NCBI RefSeq assembly: GCF_923081025.1
Contig: NZ_CAKLPZ010000002.1
Span: 729,673-793,672, forward strand
DNA: 64,000 bases
Source: Neolewinella maritima
GTDB lineage: Bacteria; Bacteroidota; Bacteroidia; Chitinophagales; Saprospiraceae
Direction of reading: 5' to 3'
The translations under genes and the position numbers were made by a program. Below the pieces are notes generated by a model. That model saw only the letters and a program-made list of their open reading frames with translations. It ran no database searches and was not told where the DNA came from. Shown in pieces: positions 38,203 through 47,311 of the stretch (position 1 is the first letter of the stretch; each line of letters starts with the position of its first letter).

Positions 38203-38856
38203 ATGCTACGCTCCCTCTCCCTACTTGCCTTCGCTGCTGCACTGACCGCCTGCGGTCCTTCCGGCACCGAAGTAGAATCCACTGACGCACAAACCGAGAA
38301 TACCGCCGCCCAGGCCTCCGCTACCTACGCCCTGGATCCCCAGGCCAGCACCGTAGAGTGGGAAGGTACCAAGCTGATCGGCGGTGGCCATCAGGGGATG
38401 ATCCCCATTGCTCAAGGGAATCTTGAAACGGACGGCACCCAACTCGTCGGCGGCGAAGTCACTCTGGACATTACCGGGCTGAATAACACGGACCTGGACG
38501 AAGAGGGTAAGGGCAAACTAGAGGGTCACCTCAAGAGCGCCGACTTCTTCGACGTAGCCCAGTACCCCACGGCTAAGTTTGTCATCACCAGTGCCACCCC
38601 CGCGGTGGACGCTGAAGACGGACACAACTACGACATCACCGGCAACCTGACCCTGAAGGGCACCTCGCGGAGCATCACCATTCCCGCTACCGTGACCATG
38701 ACGGAAAATCGCATCACGGCCACCACACCCGACTTCGTCATCGACCGCACCGAGTGGGGTATGGAGTACGGCAGCGGCGGCATCGAGGGCATCGCCCAGG
38801 ACAATATCATCAACGATGAGGTCGGCCTGAAGCTGAACCTGGTCGCGATGAAGTAA
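38203..38856 (+). CDS. YceI-like lipoprotein
   Basis: 217 residues from ATG 38203, chosen because it begins a lipoprotein signal with lipobox LTAC (Cys17); the open frame upstream lacks any signal. After a Thr/Ala/Gln-rich linker, residues 42-217 form a YceI lipocalin-like beta barrel (ATYALDPQASTVEWEGTKLIGG; LKSADFFDVAQYPTAKFVITS; GNLTLKGTSRSITIP; DFVIDRTEWGMEYG). The fold binds isoprenoid or other lipid chains; the ligand here is unknown. Followed by a hairpin terminator. Confidence 0.92.
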   Translation: MLRSLSLLAFAAALTACGPSGTEVESTDAQTENTAAQASATYALDPQASTVEWEGTKLIGGGHQGMIPIAQGNLETDGTQLVGGEVTLDITGLNNTDLDEEGKGKLEGHLKSADFFDVAQYPTAKFVITSATPAVDAEDGHNYDITGNLTLKGTSRSITIPATVTMTENRITATTPDFVIDRTEWGMEYGSGGIEGIAQDNIINDEVGLKLNLVAMK

Positions 38857-38879
38857 GCAACACGTATTCCCCACAGCAT

Positions 38880-38911
38880 AAGAGGTTGGCCGCGATTGCG
38901 GTCAGCCTCTT
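38880..38911 (+). terminator. Hairpin after the YceI gene
   Basis: A 12-bp stem (38882-38893 with 38898-38909, two G-T wobbles, loop GATT), extended by two outer A-T pairs, and followed by TTGCTGTTTA. The downstream T-run is weak. It ends 14 nt before the tsaE promoter box. Confidence 0.55.
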
Positions 38912-38924
38912 GCTGTTTAGCGGC

Positions 38925-38932
38925 TACATTTG
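38925..38932 (+). promoter_or_regulatory. -7 box TACATTTG of tsaE
   Basis: Exact TAnnTTTG match, 6 nt before ATG 38939, the same arrangement as at aroA. Suggests a leaderless tsaE-ald transcript. Confidence 0.5.
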
Positions 38933-38938
38933 CGCAAG

Positions 38939-39370
38939 ATGGATATCCACTATACGCTTCCCGAACTGCCCGTCCTGGCCAGCAAGCTGCTGGCGGAGTA
39001 CGGCCGCGATACGGTATACGCCCTGGAGGGTGAGCTGGGTACCGGCAAGACCACGCTGGTCGCCGAGCTTTGCCGGCAACTCGGCGTGACCGAGCCCGTT
39101 TCGAGTCCTACCTACAGCATCGTCAATACGTACGCCAGCCCCGCCGGACCGGTATACCACCTGGACTGCTACCGCTTGCAGGACGTCGCCGAGGCCGTCG
39201 ATGCCGGACTCGAGGAGCTACTGGACGCCCCGACAGCTAATGGCGCCGCTGCGGTATTCATAGAATGGCCGGCGGTGATACAACCCTTACTGCCTCCCGA
39301 CGTTGTTTTCTTGCGCTTGTACCACCTAGCCACGGAGGAGCAGCGGCGTATCCACGTTACCACCAGCTAG
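38939..39370 (+). CDS. tsaE: tRNA threonylcarbamoyladenosine biosynthesis ATPase TsaE
   Basis: 143 residues from ATG 38939; a TTG nine bases earlier lies at the edge of the promoter box and is unlikely. P-loop ATPase that supports TsaB/TsaD in making t6A37 of ANN-decoding tRNAs. Walker A GELGTGKTT (31-39), the switch-like SSPTYSIVNTY, and HLDCYRL and FIEWPAVIQPLLP of the family. The alanine dehydrogenase gene follows 15 nt later, an arrangement that looks like one operon. Confidence 0.93.
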   Translation: MDIHYTLPELPVLASKLLAEYGRDTVYALEGELGTGKTTLVAELCRQLGVTEPVSSPTYSIVNTYASPAGPVYHLDCYRLQDVAEAVDAGLEELLDAPTANGAAAVFIEWPAVIQPLLPPDVVFLRLYHLATEEQRRIHVTTS

Positions 39371-39385
39371 CCCGTAAGCGATTCC

Positions 39386-40621
39386 ATGAGCAGTAAGGAT
39401 AAGGAAAAGATCGATCTCCCCCAGGAGCTCACCTCGGGATACGCCCAAACGCAGACGGAAACCCTGGCCATCGAACCCCGCGCCGAGGAGCTGTTTATCG
39501 GCATCCCTAAGGAGATCACGTTGCAGGAAAAGCGCGTAGCCCTGGTACCCAGCGGCGTCCACAACCTGACCACCCGCGGCCACCGGGTCCTGATCGAGAC
39601 CCAGGCCGGGGAACACAGTAGTTTCAGCGACCACGACTATAGTGAATGCGGGGCCGAGATCGCTTACTCCGCCCAGGAGGTATACCGCAAGGCCCGTGTT
39701 ATCATCAAGGTGGCCCCGCCTACTCTTGATGAGATCGAGATGATGCAGGAGGGCTGCATCCTGATCTCCCCGCTGCAGCTGCCCATCATCAACGCCGACT
39801 ACCTCTACCGCCTCAAGCATAAGCGCATCATCGCTCTGGCCATGGAGTATATGCAGGACGAGGAGGGCAGCTTCCCCATCGTGCGCATCATGAGCGAGAT
39901 GGCCGGCGTATCCGCTATCCAGACGGCCGGTGAACTCCTCAGTACCAGCCACGGCGGACCGGGTGTACTCCTCGGAGGAATTTCCGGCGTACCCAGTGCC
40001 AAGGTGGTGATCCTGGGCGGTGGGGTAGTTGCCGAGTACGCTACCCGGGCCGCCCTGGGAATGGGGGCTGAAGTCCGCATTTTCGACGACAATATCCATA
40101 AGCTGATGCGGCTGCAGAATTCCGTAGGCCGCCAGCTGTACACCTCGGCCATGAACCCGGTCTACCTGCGCCGGGAACTGCTGGACGCCGACGTAGCCAT
40201 CGGAGCCATCCACGCCGAGCACGGGCGCGCACCGGTAGTGGTGAGCGAGGATATGGTGCGGGCGATGAAGCCACACAGCGTCATCATCGACGTCAGCATC
40301 GACCAGGGCGGCTGCTTCGCTACCAGCCAGCTCACTAGCCTGGACCGGCCCACCTTCGTCAAGTACGACATCGTTCACTACTGCGTACCCAACATCGCCA
40401 GCCGGGTGGGGCGCACCGCCTCCATCGCTGTAAGTAATATCCTCACGCCGATCCTGCTGCGCGCTGAGGGGGCCCGTAACTTCGAGCACTTTCTGTTCCG
40501 CCACAACGGGCTGCGCCACGGCATCTACACCTTCCGCGGCTGCCTCACCAACCGCTACCTCGGTCAGCGCTTCGAGATGCGCCACACGGACATCGACCTG
40601 CTGATGACCAGCGGCATGTAG
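39386..40621 (+). CDS. ald: Alanine dehydrogenase
   Basis: 411 residues. NAD-dependent interconversion of L-alanine and pyruvate plus ammonia. Signatures are IGIPKEITLQEKRVALVP, the substrate Lys region GHRVLIETQAGEHSSFSD, VVILGGGVVAEYATRAALGMGAEVRIFDDN (NAD site) and VDVSIDQGGC-like VIIDVSIDQGGCF. The N-terminus has about 38 extra charged residues before the usual start and the C-terminus is also long compared with the classical 370-residue enzyme, a form I associate with Bacteroidota. It abuts the convergent GHMP kinase gene with no gap. Confidence 0.92.
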   Translation: MSSKDKEKIDLPQELTSGYAQTQTETLAIEPRAEELFIGIPKEITLQEKRVALVPSGVHNLTTRGHRVLIETQAGEHSSFSDHDYSECGAEIAYSAQEVYRKARVIIKVAPPTLDEIEMMQEGCILISPLQLPIINADYLYRLKHKRIIALAMEYMQDEEGSFPIVRIMSEMAGVSAIQTAGELLSTSHGGPGVLLGGISGVPSAKVVILGGGVVAEYATRAALGMGAEVRIFDDNIHKLMRLQNSVGRQLYTSAMNPVYLRRELLDADVAIGAIHAEHGRAPVVVSEDMVRAMKPHSVIIDVSIDQGGCFATSQLTSLDRPTFVKYDIVHYCVPNIASRVGRTASIAVSNILTPILLRAEGARNFEHFLFRHNGLRHGIYTFRGCLTNRYLGQRFEMRHTDIDLLMTSGM

Positions 40622-41467
40622 TTACAGCCAGTGTAGCCGCTCCCCAAAGGTCGCTTCCGTACGGGCGCGATCCCGTGCCAAACCGAGTAGCATCCCGCCG
40701 CCACCTGCTCCGCAGAGTTTGAGCCGGTAGTGCGCCCCACCGTCCCAGACGGAACGAAATGCCTCCGGGACCAAGTAGGGGAAGTTGGGCAGCTGGTAGG
40801 CTGATAGCTCACGAAATGCGGTGTATAGGTCCTGCCGATCTCCGGTCAGCAGTGCCGTCAAGGCGCGCTCGTTCGGCTCCATCCACCCGCTGCGGATGTC
40901 GGGCACCATGTCCTGGTCGAAGGCCTGCACAAAGCGTGCGATCAGGTCGCTGGCGCTGCGCGTGATGCCGGTGTCTACTAGAAAAAAGCCCTCCCGCCAG
41001 CCTTCGGGAAGTTGCACCGCACTGGCGTCCCCGCCCTGTAGGAGCAGGGGCTGCTGTAGGTAGGAGACCAGGGGGTCGGTACCGGAGCTTTGGCCGTGAA
41101 AGTGACCCTCCATAGTCGCCAGGGTGTGCCGTAGTTCTTCCATGGGCAGTGCCCGGCCCGCCGGCGTCGCGTAGCGGTCGTACACCGCGGCACATACGGC
41201 TCCGCTACTCCCCAGTCCGTAGCCGGTCGGGATATCACCCGTCAGACCTGCCCCCTGCCGCAGGTCCCGGACAAGCGTATCGTGGTCGATCAAACGGGCG
41301 GGAACGCGGGTGCGCAGGTAATCAGCGAGGGCAAGCAACCGGTCGTCGGGCGAATCGACGGTCCACCGTAGACTGTATTTGGGGTAGGGTATAGCTAGTC
41401 CGCGGCTGCCGCGGAGAAGCGTGTGCTCGCCGAATAGAATGATCTTGGCCGGATAGTGAGGGAGCAT
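40622..41467 (-). CDS. GHMP kinase, mevalonate kinase-like
   Basis: 281 residues. Opens with AKIILFGEHTLLRGSRGLAIPYP, the mevalonate/galactokinase-type substrate motif, then the ATP loop GYGLGSSGAVCAAV, and the C-terminal glycine-rich LKLCGAGGGGMLLGLA. The most likely reaction is ATP-dependent phosphorylation of mevalonate in isoprenoid synthesis, which would feed the carotenoid operon; another small-molecule GHMP substrate is possible because the sequence is short and divergent. Its ATG overlaps the mazF stop by one base (TGATG), so it is the last gene of a three-gene coupled operon. Confidence 0.8.
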   Translation of the reverse strand: MLPHYPAKIILFGEHTLLRGSRGLAIPYPKYSLRWTVDSPDDRLLALADYLRTRVPARLIDHDTLVRDLRQGAGLTGDIPTGYGLGSSGAVCAAVYDRYATPAGRALPMEELRHTLATMEGHFHGQSSGTDPLVSYLQQPLLLQGGDASAVQLPEGWREGFFLVDTGITRSASDLIARFVQAFDQDMVPDIRSGWMEPNERALTALLTGDRQDLYTAFRELSAYQLPNFPYLVPEAFRSVWDGGAHYRLKLCGAGGGGMLLGLARDRARTEATFGERLHWL

Positions 41468-41790
41468 CAGTCGACGTACGTACTACGGATGACTTCGGTC
41501 AGTTTCTCCTGTTCCGCCCGGGTGATCTTACCTGCTACTTTCGTTATGCGTGCTTTGTCGATAGTACGGATCTGTTCCACTACGGCGTAGCCTTTGCCCC
41601 TTTGTGTGGTGACGGCTACCCGGGTGGGATAATCCTTGCGCTGCGAGGTCAACGGAATGACAACCACAGACCGCAGGTGGCGATTGAGTTCATCGGGTGA
41701 GATCACTACACAGGGCCGGGTCTTCTTGATCTCGCTACCGACAGTAGGGTCTAAGTTGACGATGACAATGGCGAACCGGGTGACTTTCAA
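41467..41790 (-). CDS. mazF: MazF/PemK-family endoribonuclease toxin
   Basis: 107 residues, normal for the family. Sequence-specific mRNA endonuclease. Signatures are VNLDPTVGSEIKKTRPCVVIS (conserved Arg-Pro), VVVIPLTSQRKDYPTRVAV (the Thr-Ser catalytic strand) and VEQIRTIDKARITKVAGKI. It overlaps the mazE-like gene by 4 bp (ATGA) and the GHMP kinase by 1 bp. Expected to be held inactive by MazE in the cytosol. Confidence 0.92.
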   Translation of the reverse strand: MKVTRFAIVIVNLDPTVGSEIKKTRPCVVISPDELNRHLRSVVVIPLTSQRKDYPTRVAVTTQRGKGYAVVEQIRTIDKARITKVAGKITRAEQEKLTEVIRSTYVD

Positions 41791-42026
41791 AAGTCGAATG
41801 TTTCATCCTCGAACACGTCATTGATCAGTAGCTCGTCATCCCCTTCGGCGGCCATTTTTTTGAAGGCTTCATCCCAACCTTCGCGCACTTTCTTGACGGG
41901 TTGCAGCAAAATACCTTCTTCCAGTAGATTCATTTCAATGGTATCCTCTATGGAGTACTCCTGTAGTACTTTTTTTGGGATACGGAGACCCCTGGAGTTG
42001 CCGATCCTGACGATCTTAGCCTTCAT
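41787..42026 (-). CDS. mazE: AbrB/MazE-family antitoxin
   Basis: 79 residues from ATG 42026, the start of the swapped-hairpin DNA-binding fold (AKIVRIGNSRGLRIPKKVLQEY). Nine further in-frame residues upstream do not belong to the family pattern. The acidic C-terminus (DDELLINDVFEDETFDF) is the usual MazF-binding tail. It should bind its own promoter and neutralise MazF. No clear promoter box was seen upstream. Confidence 0.9.
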   Translation of the reverse strand: MKAKIVRIGNSRGLRIPKKVLQEYSIEDTIEMNLLEEGILLQPVKKVREGWDEAFKKMAAEGDDELLINDVFEDETFDF

Positions 42027-42071
42027 GATGTAATTACTTTGTGAGTACAACATTGGCTACTTCCCCTAAGT

Positions 42072-42854
42072 TTACCAGCCGATCACCTTACGGCTCACCC
42101 ACTTGCGGATGCGGTAGGGGAACAGCCGGCTCAGGGGGGCAAATACTTTGGTGTCGGTGCCCACGTAGGTACGGAACTTACCGGTCTGCACGACCTTCCA
42201 GGTCGCCGCGGCGATGTCGTCGGGGGTGAGCTTGATGTCTTTATCGCTCAGCTTGCGGTGCTGACTGAGGTAGTCCAGGATGATGGGGGTCTTGGCGTAC
42301 ATCGGTAGCAGGTCGCTGACCCGGATACCGTCGGCTTCGAGGCCGATATCGAGGCTCTCGGTGAAGCTCAGTACGGCGCGCTTGGTGGCCGAGTAGCTGA
42401 CCAGCTCGGGGTTGCCGTGGAGGGCCGAGGCTGAGGATACGTTGATGAGGTGGGCTCCGGGAGTGTTGCGCATCAGGGGGATGGCGGCATGGGCTACGTT
42501 CATCACGCCGAATAGGTTGACGTCGATGACTTTGCGGTGGTGCTCGATAGACACATCGGTGAAGGCCCCCACGCCCGTGATACCGGCGTTGTTGAACAGC
42601 ACGCGCAGTTGGCCGCCGGTATGCTCGCCGAAGTGCTGGATAGCCTGCCGGGTGCTTTCGATGTCCGTCACGTCCAGTGTGCCGCAGCAGGCTACGTCTG
42701 GGCCACCCAGACTGCTGACTAGTTCAGTCAGGGGTGCTTCGCTGAGATCGTACAGACCCACGTACCAGCCCTGACGGACGAAAGTGCGGGCGACTGCCTG
42801 GCCGAAGCCGCCAGCGGCTCCGGTGATGAAAATAGTGGGTTTGGTGGTGGACAT
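42072..42854 (-). CDS. Short-chain dehydrogenase/reductase
   Basis: 260 residues. Classical SDR: cofactor loop ITGAAGGFGQAVA, NNAG (FNNAGITGVGAF), and the catalytic set Asn-Ser-Tyr-Lys visible in INVSSASALHGNPELVSYSATK. The C-terminus (YRIRKWVSRKVIGW) is basic and could touch a membrane. Its ATG overlaps the stop of the flavin monooxygenase by one base (TAATG), so the two are translationally coupled. They may act in turn on the same ketone or alcohol; substrate unknown. Confidence 0.9.
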   Translation of the reverse strand: MSTTKPTIFITGAAGGFGQAVARTFVRQGWYVGLYDLSEAPLTELVSSLGGPDVACCGTLDVTDIESTRQAIQHFGEHTGGQLRVLFNNAGITGVGAFTDVSIEHHRKVIDVNLFGVMNVAHAAIPLMRNTPGAHLINVSSASALHGNPELVSYSATKRAVLSFTESLDIGLEADGIRVSDLLPMYAKTPIILDYLSQHRKLSDKDIKLTPDDIAAATWKVVQTGKFRTYVGTDTKVFAPLSRLFPYRIRKWVSRKVIGW

Positions 42855-44197
42855 TAATAGACTTCGGTAAGGGGAGCTACGCGGGCAGGTGCCGCGATGG
42901 GAGTATTCTGGTGCGCGCCCTGTGTCCGATCGTAGGTATGGGCTTGCTTACGTAAGCGGGGGTAGCGGCGGAGTTGTTTGGCTACACCGCGGACTACGTC
43001 GTAGGGGTCGATCAGATGGGTATCCATGATGCGGTCGCCTTGCTGCTTGTATACAGCGCCTACGGGCTGGGAGATCTCCCGCTGCAGTTTGATGTGCTCG
43101 GCTACGAGCTTGCCGTAGGGCTCGAAGACCTGTCCTACGCCGCCGCGAAACTGGTACCAGCCCAGGTAATAGATGCCGCGGTAGTCGGGCAGCATGGACC
43201 AGCCGTAGACCTGGGCGACCGTACCCTCTACCCGCTGCAGCTCCGGGGGCAGGAAGGGGTAGCTGAGGTGGTAGCCGGTGGCGCAGGCGATGAGGTCGGC
43301 CTCTACGCGACTGCCATCGGTAAAGACGACCTCCTTGCCGGCGAGCCGCTCGATACCGGGCTTGGCGGTGAGGCGGCCGTGCTTGATGTAGTGCAGTACC
43401 TCAGAGCCCAGGGTGGGGTGCTTTTCAAAGGGTTCGTAGTCGGGCTTGGGCAGGTTGTAGTCTGACCAGGAGCCCTGCACGATCCGCACCATCAGCTTGA
43501 TGAAGGGCCGCTGAAACCAGACCGGCCAGCTGGCGAAGGGGCTGTCCGCAATGGGCTTACCCATAAAGGTCTTGGGGAAGAACCAGACCCCCGACCGCAG
43601 GCTCAGATATGCACGTTCGGCCAGGCGCGCACTCTCGCTAGCTAGGTCGCAAGCCGAGTTACCACCCCCCACGACGACGACCTTGCGGCCCATCAGTTGC
43701 TCGCGCTCTTTGTAGTCCTTGGAGTGCATGATCTGGCCATCGAATTGCCCCTTGAATTCAGGCATGTTGCGGTCCCAGTGGTGGCCATTAGCGAGCAGTA
43801 CGCCCTCGTACTGCCGTACTTCTCCGCTATCCAGCGTGACCTCCCAAAGATTGTCCGCGATGGGCCGCACGTAATCGACGCGGGTGTTGAACTCGATCCG
43901 CTCACGCAGTCCGAAGTGGTTGGCGTAGTCGATGTAGTAGTCCAGCATGTGCTGGGCGCTGGGGAAGTCGGGGTAGTGTTCCGGCATGGGATAGCCGGGG
44001 TACTGGGTGATCAGCTTCGAGGAGATGATGTGAGCAGTGGGGTAGACCCCGTGTAGCCAGTTGCCGCCTACCTCGCGGTCAGCCTCGACGTGATCGTACA
44101 ACAGGCCCGCCTCCTGGAGTCCGCGGGCGGTGCCGAGTCCACAGGGGCCAGCGCCGATGATGAGGTGACGGTCGCGGCGGTCGGTGGTGGAGGGCAT
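42854..44197 (-). CDS. FMO-type flavin-containing monooxygenase
   Basis: 447 residues from ATG 44197; the longer frame upstream runs into repeat DNA. FAD motif LIIGAGPCGLGTARGL near the N-terminus, EADREVGGNW after it, NADP motif VVVVGGGNSACDLASESA in the middle, and the later DLIACATGYHLSYPFL (family ATG motif). It should oxygenate a nucleophilic heteroatom or a ketone (Baeyer-Villiger type) with NADPH and O2. Coupled to the SDR gene downstream. Confidence 0.9.
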   Translation of the reverse strand: MPSTTDRRDRHLIIGAGPCGLGTARGLQEAGLLYDHVEADREVGGNWLHGVYPTAHIISSKLITQYPGYPMPEHYPDFPSAQHMLDYYIDYANHFGLRERIEFNTRVDYVRPIADNLWEVTLDSGEVRQYEGVLLANGHHWDRNMPEFKGQFDGQIMHSKDYKEREQLMGRKVVVVGGGNSACDLASESARLAERAYLSLRSGVWFFPKTFMGKPIADSPFASWPVWFQRPFIKLMVRIVQGSWSDYNLPKPDYEPFEKHPTLGSEVLHYIKHGRLTAKPGIERLAGKEVVFTDGSRVEADLIACATGYHLSYPFLPPELQRVEGTVAQVYGWSMLPDYRGIYYLGWYQFRGGVGQVFEPYGKLVAEHIKLQREISQPVGAVYKQQGDRIMDTHLIDPYDVVRGVAKQLRRYPRLRKQAHTYDRTQGAHQNTPIAAPARVAPLTEVY

Positions 44198-44242
44198 GGT
44201 GGGAGCAGCTTTAGGACGTGGAAGGTACGGAATGCACACCGA

Positions 44243-44270
44243 GCTCGGCGTACAACGCCTCGACCTATCC
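44243..44270 (+). repeat. Intergenic hairpin core, copy C with compensatory stem changes
   Basis: Same 28-nt framework as 21203-21230 and 21744-21771: starts GCTCG, ends TCGACCTATCC. The stem is GGCGT/ACGCC instead of GGGCT/AGCCC, so both sides have changed together. It ends right against the proS stop (44271) and on the minus strand could serve as the end of the proS message. Confidence 0.6.
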
Positions 44271-45740
44271 TTAGTACGCCTTAGCAAACACCACCCGTCC
44301 CTTACTGGGTTTACCGGATACCATATCGACCCCGTCTTCCTGCGGCTGATCCTGCGGTACGCAGCGGATGGTGGCCTTGGTCAGTTCCTTGATCTTGAGC
44401 TCGGACTCGGTGGTACCGTCCCAGTGCGCGTAGATAAAGCCGGGAATGTCGCGCTCGATCACTTCCTGGAATTCCTCGAAGGTGTCTACGTAAGTAGTGT
44501 ATTCCTCGCGGAAGCGCACGGCCCGGTCGAAGAGGTTCTGCTGGATCTCGTCGAGCAGCTGGACGACGTGATCGACGATGCCCTCCAGGGGCTGACTCTC
44601 CTTGGTCTTCTCGTCGCGGCGGGCTACCTCGATGGTCCCCTTGTCCAGGTCGCGCTTGCCGAGGCCGAGGCGGATGGGAATACCTTTGAGTTCGTTCTCG
44701 GCGAATTTGAATCCGGGACGCTGCTTGGCATCATCGTCGTAGCTGACGCGCACGCCACGGGCCTTGAGCTGCTCCATGAGCTCGTGCGCCTTGGCGTCGA
44801 GGGCTTCATTGGGCTTGGGGATGGGGACGATAACCACCTGGATGGGAGCGAGCTTGGGGGGAAGCACCAGGCCCTCGTCGTCGCTGTGGGTCATGATGAG
44901 TCCGCCGATCAAACGGGTAGAGACGCCCCAGCTGCTGGCCCAGACGTACTCCTCCTGGTTCTCGGCGTTGCTGAACTTGACGTCGAAGGCCTTAGCGAAA
45001 TTTTGTCCCAGGTTGTGGCTGGTACCGGCCTGGAGGGCCTTGCCGTCCTGCATCAGGGCCTCGATGGTGTAGGTATCGATAGCTCCGGCGAAGCGCTCGT
45101 TGATCGTCTTGCTGCCGCGCAGGACGGGCATGGCCATATACTCCTCGGCGAAGGTGGCGTAGACGTCCTGCATCTGGAGGGCTTCCTCCAGTGCTTCCTC
45201 GGCCGTGGCGTGGGCGGTGTGGCCTTCCTGCCAGAGGAATTCGGCGGTGCGCAGGAAGAGGCGGGTGCGCAGTTCCCAGCGCACGACGTTGGCCCACTGG
45301 TTGATGAGCAGGGGCAGGTCGCGGTAGCTGGTGATCCAGTCGCGGTAGGTATGCCAGATGATGGTTTCGGAGGTAGGCCGTACGATCAGTTCCTCCTCCA
45401 GTTTAGCGGTGGGGTCTACGACGACGCCGCCGCCGTCGGGGTCGTTCATCAGGCGGTGGTGGGTGACCACGGCGCATTCCTTGGCAAAACCGTCGACGTG
45501 CTCGGCCTCCCGGCTCAGGAAAGACTTCGGGATGAACAGGGGGAAGTAGGCGTTGACGTGGCCCGTTTCCTTGAACATATCGTCGAGCTGCCGCTGCATC
45601 CGCTCCCAGATCCCGAAACCGTAGGGCTTGATCACCATACAGCCCCGCACCGCACTGTTGGAGGCCAGATTGGCCTTCTTGACAATGTCCAGGTACCACT
45701 CGGAATAGTTTTCGGTACGGGAAGTGATCGCTTTGGCCAT
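44271..45740 (-). CDS. proS: Prolyl-tRNA synthetase (archaeal/eukaryote-like short form)
   Basis: 489 residues. Class II synthetase without the bacterial editing insertion: motif 1 region [23 protein letters not shown], motif 2 [26 protein letters not shown], motif 3 [21 protein letters not shown], then the anticodon-binding domain and a C-terminal zinc-type extension. It charges tRNA-Pro. The start ATG is well placed before the family's [13 protein letters not shown]. Monocistronic. Confidence 0.96.
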   Translation of the reverse strand: MAKAITSRTENYSEWYLDIVKKANLASNSAVRGCMVIKPYGFGIWERMQRQLDDMFKETGHVNAYFPLFIPKSFLSREAEHVDGFAKECAVVTHHRLMNDPDGGGVVVDPTAKLEEELIVRPTSETIIWHTYRDWITSYRDLPLLINQWANVVRWELRTRLFLRTAEFLWQEGHTAHATAEEALEEALQMQDVYATFAEEYMAMPVLRGSKTINERFAGAIDTYTIEALMQDGKALQAGTSHNLGQNFAKAFDVKFSNAENQEEYVWASSWGVSTRLIGGLIMTHSDDEGLVLPPKLAPIQVVIVPIPKPNEALDAKAHELMEQLKARGVRVSYDDDAKQRPGFKFAENELKGIPIRLGLGKRDLDKGTIEVARRDEKTKESQPLEGIVDHVVQLLDEIQQNLFDRAVRFREEYTTYVDTFEEFQEVIERDIPGFIYAHWDGTTESELKIKELTKATIRCVPQDQPQEDGVDMVSGKPSKGRVVFAKAY

Positions 45741-45973
45741 GGGGTCAACTTTTGGGCGGGTAACACGTTGATTATTAGTAGGCTACAGCGTATAACCGGG
45801 AATGCCCGGACGGCTCGGCCCACCTGTTTCTTACCCTCGGTTTGGTAAGCAGAATGGCGTTTAACGCTTTTGCGGGCACCTTTAAGGCTGCCTTAACCAA
45901 AGGAAGGGCACAAACTTACTACTTTAGACCTTGAATCAGTGGCAGACTCACGGATTACATAACTATCAATATC

Positions 45974-47158
45974 ATGCTCAAGCAAAAGCTACTTCTCGCA
46001 GTGTCATCCTTATTTGCCCTGTTGCTCATCTCGACCGGTGTGCAGGCGCAGTACGATGATATGTACTACGATCCGGACGACTTCCGTAGCGTAGAGCCTG
46101 CCCCCGATTATTACCAGGACGATTACGACCAGCGTGACGATGCACCGCGGGACAATGCCTTCCGCTCCGCCTCCAGCTACGACGACGATCCCTACGATTA
46201 CTACTACTCCAGCCGTATCCGGCGCTTCAACCGGCCGTATGCCGGCTTCGGTTACTACGATCCGGTCTATGTAGATGTAGCCTACTACGACCCCTTCTAC
46301 CGGCCCTTCGGTGCTACTTCGCTGATCTATAACAGTGGCTTCGGTTACAACCGTTTCGGCCGTGGGAGTGCCTTTCTGGAGCCCGTCATTACGCCCTATG
46401 GTGTAGCCTACGTGGACCGCGGCTTCAACCGCTGGAACCGCGGCTGGAACGATCCCTTCTACGGCGGCGGCTTTAACCGTGGCTTCGGCTACGGCGGCGG
46501 TGCCTTCGGCTACGGAGCCGGCCGGTTCGGCGGCGGTGGATTCGTCACCCCCGGTGGCTACTACTGTCCCCCCGCATGGGGCGGCGGCAACACCTACGTC
46601 GTCAACAACAACGTCAGCAACGCACCCGCCCGGCGCACCGTCACTTCGGTACCCCGTGCCGCTACCACCTCGATCGCCGATCGCGTAGCCCGCAACCGGC
46701 AGAACACGCCGGTGACCTCCCGCTCAGCTAATACCCGTGGCACCACGGCTACCCGTAGCAGCACCAGCGGACGCACCCTGCGCAGTTCGGATCGTGGTAC
46801 CACCACCCGGGACACACGGATCGATCGCAGCCGTACCACGGTAGCGCCCCGGACCAACACCCGCTCGGCCACGCCCACCCGGAGTGCTACTCCCACCCGC
46901 CGTGCCACGCCGAGCCGCAGTACCACACCTACCCGTGGTACCCGCTCGCGGAACTACACGCCGAGCCGCAGCGCGACCCCTACCCGTAGCGCCACGCCCA
47001 GCCGCAGTACGCCATCGCGTAACTATACGCCTAGCCGGAGCGCCTCACCGTCGCGCAGTGCTTCGCCCAGCCGCAGTGCCTCGCCTAGTCGGTCTTCTTC
47101 TACCCGATCCACCTCCACCCGTACCACCACCCGCACCCGTAGTGGTGGCGGCAAGTAA
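45974..47158 (+). CDS. Exported charge-segregated low-complexity protein with Arg/Ser/Thr/Pro repeats
   Basis: 394 residues; signal peptide ending near GVQAQ (residue 26). I recognise no family. Residues 27-75 are acidic and rich in Asp and Tyr (YDDMYYDPDDF). Residues 80-215 are rich in Gly, Tyr, Phe and Asn (FNRGFGYGGGAFGYGAG). From about 230 to the end the chain is strongly basic, with many repeats of RSATPTRS, PSRSASPSRS and RNYTPSR. No Cys-rich or catalytic motif and no T9SS domain. The composition suggests a disordered cell-envelope protein that could phase-separate or bind polyanions; that is inference. It is followed by a strong terminator. Confidence 0.8.
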   Translation: MLKQKLLLAVSSLFALLLISTGVQAQYDDMYYDPDDFRSVEPAPDYYQDDYDQRDDAPRDNAFRSASSYDDDPYDYYYSSRIRRFNRPYAGFGYYDPVYVDVAYYDPFYRPFGATSLIYNSGFGYNRFGRGSAFLEPVITPYGVAYVDRGFNRWNRGWNDPFYGGGFNRGFGYGGGAFGYGAGRFGGGGFVTPGGYYCPPAWGGGNTYVVNNNVSNAPARRTVTSVPRAATTSIADRVARNRQNTPVTSRSANTRGTTATRSSTSGRTLRSSDRGTTTRDTRIDRSRTTVAPRTNTRSATPTRSATPTRRATPSRSTTPTRGTRSRNYTPSRSATPTRSATPSRSTPSRNYTPSRSASPSRSASPSRSASPSRSSSTRSTSTRTTTRTRSGGGK

Positions 47159-47185
47159 GCCGGATAGACCATCACGTCATCAGAA

Positions 47186-47218
47186 GGGATGCGTACCGTA
47201 GGGTGCGCATCCCTTTTT
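47186..47218 (+). terminator. Rho-independent terminator of the low-complexity protein gene
   Basis: A 12-bp stem GGGATGCGTACC (47186-47197) / GGTGCGCATCCC (47202-47213) with one G-T wobble, 4-nt loop, followed by TTTTT. Confidence 0.8.
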
Positions 47219-47311
47219 GCGTCCGCTACGTTTAAAGAAGTCATAAACCATCGCCGGCGGGCAAACTTTCGTTTCCACCCTGCTTTCTTCAGAGACCAAG
47301 CACATTGACCT

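Noticed and set aside
39326..40585. 419-codon minus-strand frame opposite ald
   Set aside because: Same mirror effect; Val/Asp/His/Gly-rich translation without family features.
44184..45848. Open frame of 554 codons on the plus strand opposite proS
   Set aside because: Mirror frame produced by high GC at third codon positions of proS; no signal, motif or start context, and proS on the other strand is certain.
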